Assembly: GCF_003688285.1 (NCBI RefSeq)
Contig: NZ_RCNT01000006.1
Location: forward strand, 186,001-250,000
Direction: 5' to 3'
Length of the DNA stretch: 64,000 nt
DNA from: Rhodophyticola porphyridii
GTDB taxonomy: Bacteria; Pseudomonadota; Alphaproteobacteria; Rhodobacterales; Rhodobacteraceae
Shown: positions 62,917-64,000 of the stretch, piece after piece
Position numbering within the stretch: position 1 is the stretch's first letter
Layout: each line of letters begins with the position of its first letter
Notes under the pieces: model-generated
Told to the model about the DNA's origin: nothing
The model's input: the letters and a program-made list of their open reading frames with translations, nothing else
The model's database searches: none
Made by a program: the position numbers and the translations under genes

Positions 62917-63836
62917 TGCATCCTGCCTATTCGATCATCTTCTTCACGGTCAGTTCCGGGGCCGGTTTTGGCGTTCTTGCGGCGCTTGGTCTGGCCGCAT
63001 TTCTGGGCCTGACGCCGCAAGGTGGCCTCTATTGGGCCGGGTTCGTGATCGGCTTTGGCCTGTCCATGGCCGGGCTGGTGTCCTCGACCTTCCATCTGGG
63101 TCACCCGGAGCGGGCATGGCGCGCGCTCAGCCAGTGGCGCAGCTCCTGGCTCTCGCGGGAGGGGGTGCTGGCCATCGTCGCGCTGGCCCTTGCCGGGGCC
63201 TTCGCGCTGAGCCTGCTGATGGGCGGGCAGGGGCGGCTGCTGGGACTGCTGACGGCGGCCTTTTCGCTGATCACGGTCTACTCCACCTCGATGATCTATG
63301 CGCAGCTGAAAACCGTGCAGCGCTGGTGCCAGCCGCTGACACCGGTGGTGTTTCTGTGCTTTTCGCTTGCCGGCGGCGCGCTGATCTACGCGTTTCTGGC
63401 GCAGGTCTTTGCCGGTGGCGCAGGTGTGTTGCCGACCGTAGCGGCGCTGCTGGTGTTTCTGGCATGGGGCGCAAAGCTTGGCTGGTGGCGCCGGGGGGAT
63501 ACGGCCCCGGTCCTGTCCACCCCGGAAAGCGCCACCGGTCTCGGCGCCATGGGCAAGGTGCGCATGCTGGAAGCCCCGCATACGGGCGGAAACTACCTGC
63601 TGAAGGAGATGGGCTACAAGATCGGCCGCAAGCATCAGGCCAGGCTGCGCCAGATCGCGCTGATGCTGGGCGGGATCGTTCCGGTCTTCGCGACCCTGTT
63701 TGCCTCCTGGGGCCTGTGGCCCGGACTTTTTCTGCTTATGGCCGTTCTTGCGTTTCTGGGCGGGCTTCTGGCCGAGCGCTGGCTGTTCTTCGCCGAAGCG
63801 GAGCACAGCGTGATGACCTATTACACCCGCACCTAG
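62916..63836 (+). CDS. soeC: SoeC-like DmsC-family membrane anchor subunit
   Basis: A 306-residue membrane protein with about eight helices, of the DmsC anchor type, which passes electrons to or from quinone. FHLGHPERAWRALSQWRSSWLSREG is a recognisable family segment. Its TAG overlaps the stop of the convergent ferredoxin-domain gene (shared CTAG at 63833-63836). Confidence 0.92.
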   Translation: MHPAYSIIFFTVSSGAGFGVLAALGLAAFLGLTPQGGLYWAGFVIGFGLSMAGLVSSTFHLGHPERAWRALSQWRSSWLSREGVLAIVALALAGAFALSLLMGGQGRLLGLLTAAFSLITVYSTSMIYAQLKTVQRWCQPLTPVVFLCFSLAGGALIYAFLAQVFAGGAGVLPTVAALLVFLAWGAKLGWWRRGDTAPVLSTPESATGLGAMGKVRMLEAPHTGGNYLLKEMGYKIGRKHQARLRQIALMLGGIVPVFATLFASWGLWPGLFLLMAVLAFLGGLLAERWLFFAEAEHSVMTYYTRT

Positions 63837-64000
63837 AGGTCGATTTCGACAATGCCTCCGGGCTCCGCCGCACGGGATTGGCACAAGATGATGCTGTGTT
63901 GCCGCTGCGCTTTCGACAGTACGAAATCCCTGTGCTCCACGGCGCCGGAAATCAGCCCGCATTTGCAGACGCCGCAGATCCCGTCGGAGCATTTCACATC
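63833..64000 (-). CDS. 2Fe-2S ferredoxin-domain reductase, C-terminal part
   Basis: The last 55 residues of a plant-type 2Fe-2S domain are visible: CSDGICGVCKCGL with the first three cysteines, HRDFVLSKAQR and the fourth cysteine in IILCQSRA, ending GGIVEIDL. This end is typical of phthalate-dioxygenase-reductase-like proteins (VanB type) that feed Rieske oxygenases. The gene continues beyond the window. Confidence 0.88.
   Translation of the reverse strand, partial: DVKCSDGICGVCKCGLISGAVEHRDFVLSKAQRQHSIILCQSRAAEPGGIVEIDL

Noticed and set aside
62607-63992. 461-codon minus-strand open frame
   Set aside because: It covers soeB, soeC and the true ferredoxin-domain end in a different frame; its Gln/Arg/His-rich product is not protein-like.

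Overview
This 64 kb window looks like the chromosome of a marine Rhodobacterales (roseobacter-type) alphaproteobacterium. It is GC-rich, its genes are tightly packed with many ATGA overlaps, and it carries gene orders typical of that group: murA-DUF2948-hisD-UPF0262-LMW phosphatase-infA-maf-rng-yacG, a MsbA-like ABC exporter, and a cytoplasmic SoeABC-type sulfite dehydrogenase. The genus is an inference; no rRNA is present.

Layout. (1) 1-6.9 kb, minus strand: a beta-oxidation operon (MerR regulator, DmdC-like acyl-CoA dehydrogenase, GST, thiolase, two paralogous NTF2-like proteins and an unknown). A second MerR paralog and an exported protein lie upstream. (2) 6.9-13.6 kb: two hot-dog thioesterases with a MATE exporter, pyrD with DUF952, a secreted 5'-nucleotidase, a DUF1127-like peptide and YedK/HMCES. 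(3) 13.6-25.3 kb: tRNA-Gly, a CPA2 antiporter, a LysR-controlled divergent oxidoreductase/ABM/DJ-1 operon, an ABC exporter, an acyl-CoA synthetase, a YcaQ-like glycosylase and a PfkB kinase. (4) 25.3-29.9 kb: a complete Liv-type branched-chain amino acid/amide ABC transporter (livKHMGF). (5) About 30.2-50.13 kb: an integrative mobilizable element in tRNA-Thr(GGT). (6) 50.1-58.0 kb: the murA-to-yacG housekeeping block and tRNA-Phe. (7) 58.0-59.1 kb: a decayed island scar next to tRNA-Phe (GmrSD fragment and IS3 remnant). (8) 59.3-64 kb: soeABC and the 3' end of a convergent 2Fe-2S ferredoxin-domain gene.

The mobile element is the most interesting part. It has a mobC-relaxase pair at the left and a TraG/VirD4 coupling protein plus large serine recombinase at the right, but no type IV secretion channel, so it should be mobilized in trans. 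Between them lie an ArdC antirestriction protein and a run of six co-oriented minus-strand genes: a ParB-domain protein, Vsr, a C5 cytosine methyltransferase, a restriction endonuclease, a GHKL (Hsp90/MORC-like) ATPase, and a Rossmann/methyltransferase-like partner. A divergent HEPN protein and a HTH-plus-tyrosine-phosphatase pair complete the cargo. A convergent intergenic region holds four copies of a TTGTAGTACAA palindrome. Several genes too short for normal calling are visible, including a 38-residue protein built from a duplicated EPYDEWPDPL motif. The recombinase reading frame runs antisense through the target tRNA-Thr, so its tail is supplied by the host chromosome.

Best candidate for a little-described system: the GHKL ATPase and Rossmann-partner pair (36.1-38.5 kb) next to the restriction-modification cassette, possibly with the ParB-domain and HEPN genes.
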